Shown here piece after piece: positions 60,530 to 60,764 of a stretch of DNA of 60,764 bases. Within the stretch, counting starts at the first letter, position 1. The number at the start of each line of letters is the position of its first letter. This DNA comes from Armatimonadota bacterium. Lineage in GTDB: Bacteria > Armatimonadota > UBA5829. Position numbers and translations under genes: made by a program. A model generated the notes under the pieces. The model was not told the origin of the DNA. It ran no database searches and saw nothing but the letters and a program-made list of their open reading frames with translations. The stretch is from NCBI GenBank assembly GCA_039679645.1, contig JBDKUO010000014.1, forward strand, positions 1-60,764, read 5' to 3'.

Positions 60530-60596
60530 TGAGGTCTCCGGGAATATTAGTCTCGGCTATTATTACCCGGTTCGGATGGCTGTGAACCTTGTTCCC

Positions 60597-60620
60597 GTCT
60601 GGGATTAAAATCCCAGATAC
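60597..60620. repeat. TCTGGGATT hairpin
   Basis: TCTGGGATT and AATCCCAGA pair around AA. It belongs to the GGGATT/AATCCC-core family and lies upstream of the barrel gene. Confidence 0.75.
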
Positions 60621-60624
60621 GTTT

Positions 60625-60764
60625 GGTCCGGGATTCAAGAGGCTGTCTCATAATCACAAAAATTCAAATCGTCAAGAAACTCACGAAGTGAGGATTAGCA
60701 GGAAAGGGCTTCCCAGAAGTGTAATGACATCTGAGACCTGCCGATAACGCTAATTCTGTTCGAT
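60625..60764. mobile_element. Possible insertion sequence end interrupting a hairpin repeat
   Basis: GGTCCGGGATTCAA (60625-60638) is the left half of the hairpin seen complete at 34533-34556. Instead of AATCCCGGACC it continues as GAGGCTGTCTCATAATCAC, which resembles the GGCTGTCTCA ends of several insertion sequence families. The remaining 110 bases hold no gene. The element would continue beyond the window. Confidence 0.45.

Overview
The window is a gene-dense chromosome segment (about 50% GC by eye, not counted) from a diderm, exopolysaccharide-type bacterium. The best guess is Armatimonadota or a neighbouring Terrabacteria lineage, at moderate to low confidence. Support comes from a Firmicutes-like dcw cluster carrying the sbp and DUF881 genes between ftsQ and ftsA, a SigH-type sigma factor beside tuf, a PEP-CTERM protein, a predicted outer-membrane beta-barrel protein, tandem GH172 (DUF2961) enzymes, an HpnJ-type hopanoid enzyme and a family B DNA polymerase. 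MurE carries the DNPR signature expected for meso-diaminopimelate peptidoglycan.

Layout. 1-3.0 kb (minus strand): tuf (5' end only), three tRNA genes, a SigH-like sigma factor, fmt and def. 3.1-7.5 kb: a PEP-CTERM protein behind a sigma-54 promoter, a Gfo/Idh oxidoreductase and a family B DNA polymerase. 7.6-11.5 kb: a small membrane protein, then an HpnJ/second radical SAM fusion followed by two coupled four-helix EamA-type transporters. 11.5-16.8 kb (minus): an OGG1-type glycosylase, hicAB with its promoter/operator, tldD-tldE and an MBL-fold hydrolase. 16.9-23.8 kb (plus): a TPP riboswitch with terminator, thiE, thiC, two small or unknown genes, thiL, a GH43 enzyme, tsaE and tsaB. 24.0-44.6 kb (minus): the complete division and cell wall cluster mraZ-rsmH-ftsL-ftsI-murE-murF-mraY-murD-ftsW-murG-murC-murB-ddl-ftsQ-DUF881-sbp-ftsA-ftsZ. 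45.2-47.7 kb: two tandem GH172 paralogues. 48.0-60.5 kb: a 70-residue protein, a UPF0182 membrane protein, a sodium/solute symporter, a STAS protein, a methyltransferase, a thiamine-binding protein, a DUF697 protein, a ClC channel with CBS and TrkA-C domains, a SPASM-like radical SAM protein and a beta-barrel protein.

How the genes work together. The dcw cluster makes lipid II from UDP-sugars and D-Ala-D-Ala (murA and ddl partners are elsewhere) and builds the divisome. It reads from one strong promoter with candidate MraZ boxes. Thiamine genes occur at three places: thiE/thiC under the riboswitch, thiL, and a DUF77 thiamine-binding protein. def and fmt form the usual N-formylmethionine pair, and tsaE and tsaB belong to the t6A tRNA modification pathway.

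The most unusual feature is the intergenic DNA. Several families of short palindromic and tandem repeats recur between genes, most densely in the gaps inside the dcw operon. They include a two-hairpin element in four copies, a family of hairpins with a conserved GGGATT/AATCCC core, a GCCTCCAGGTA palindrome in three copies, octamer repeats that supply the stop codons of murD and ftsI, and one MITE-like element with 14-bp inverted ends and 11-bp flanking direct repeats. At the right edge, an insertion-sequence-like end appears to interrupt one of the hairpins.
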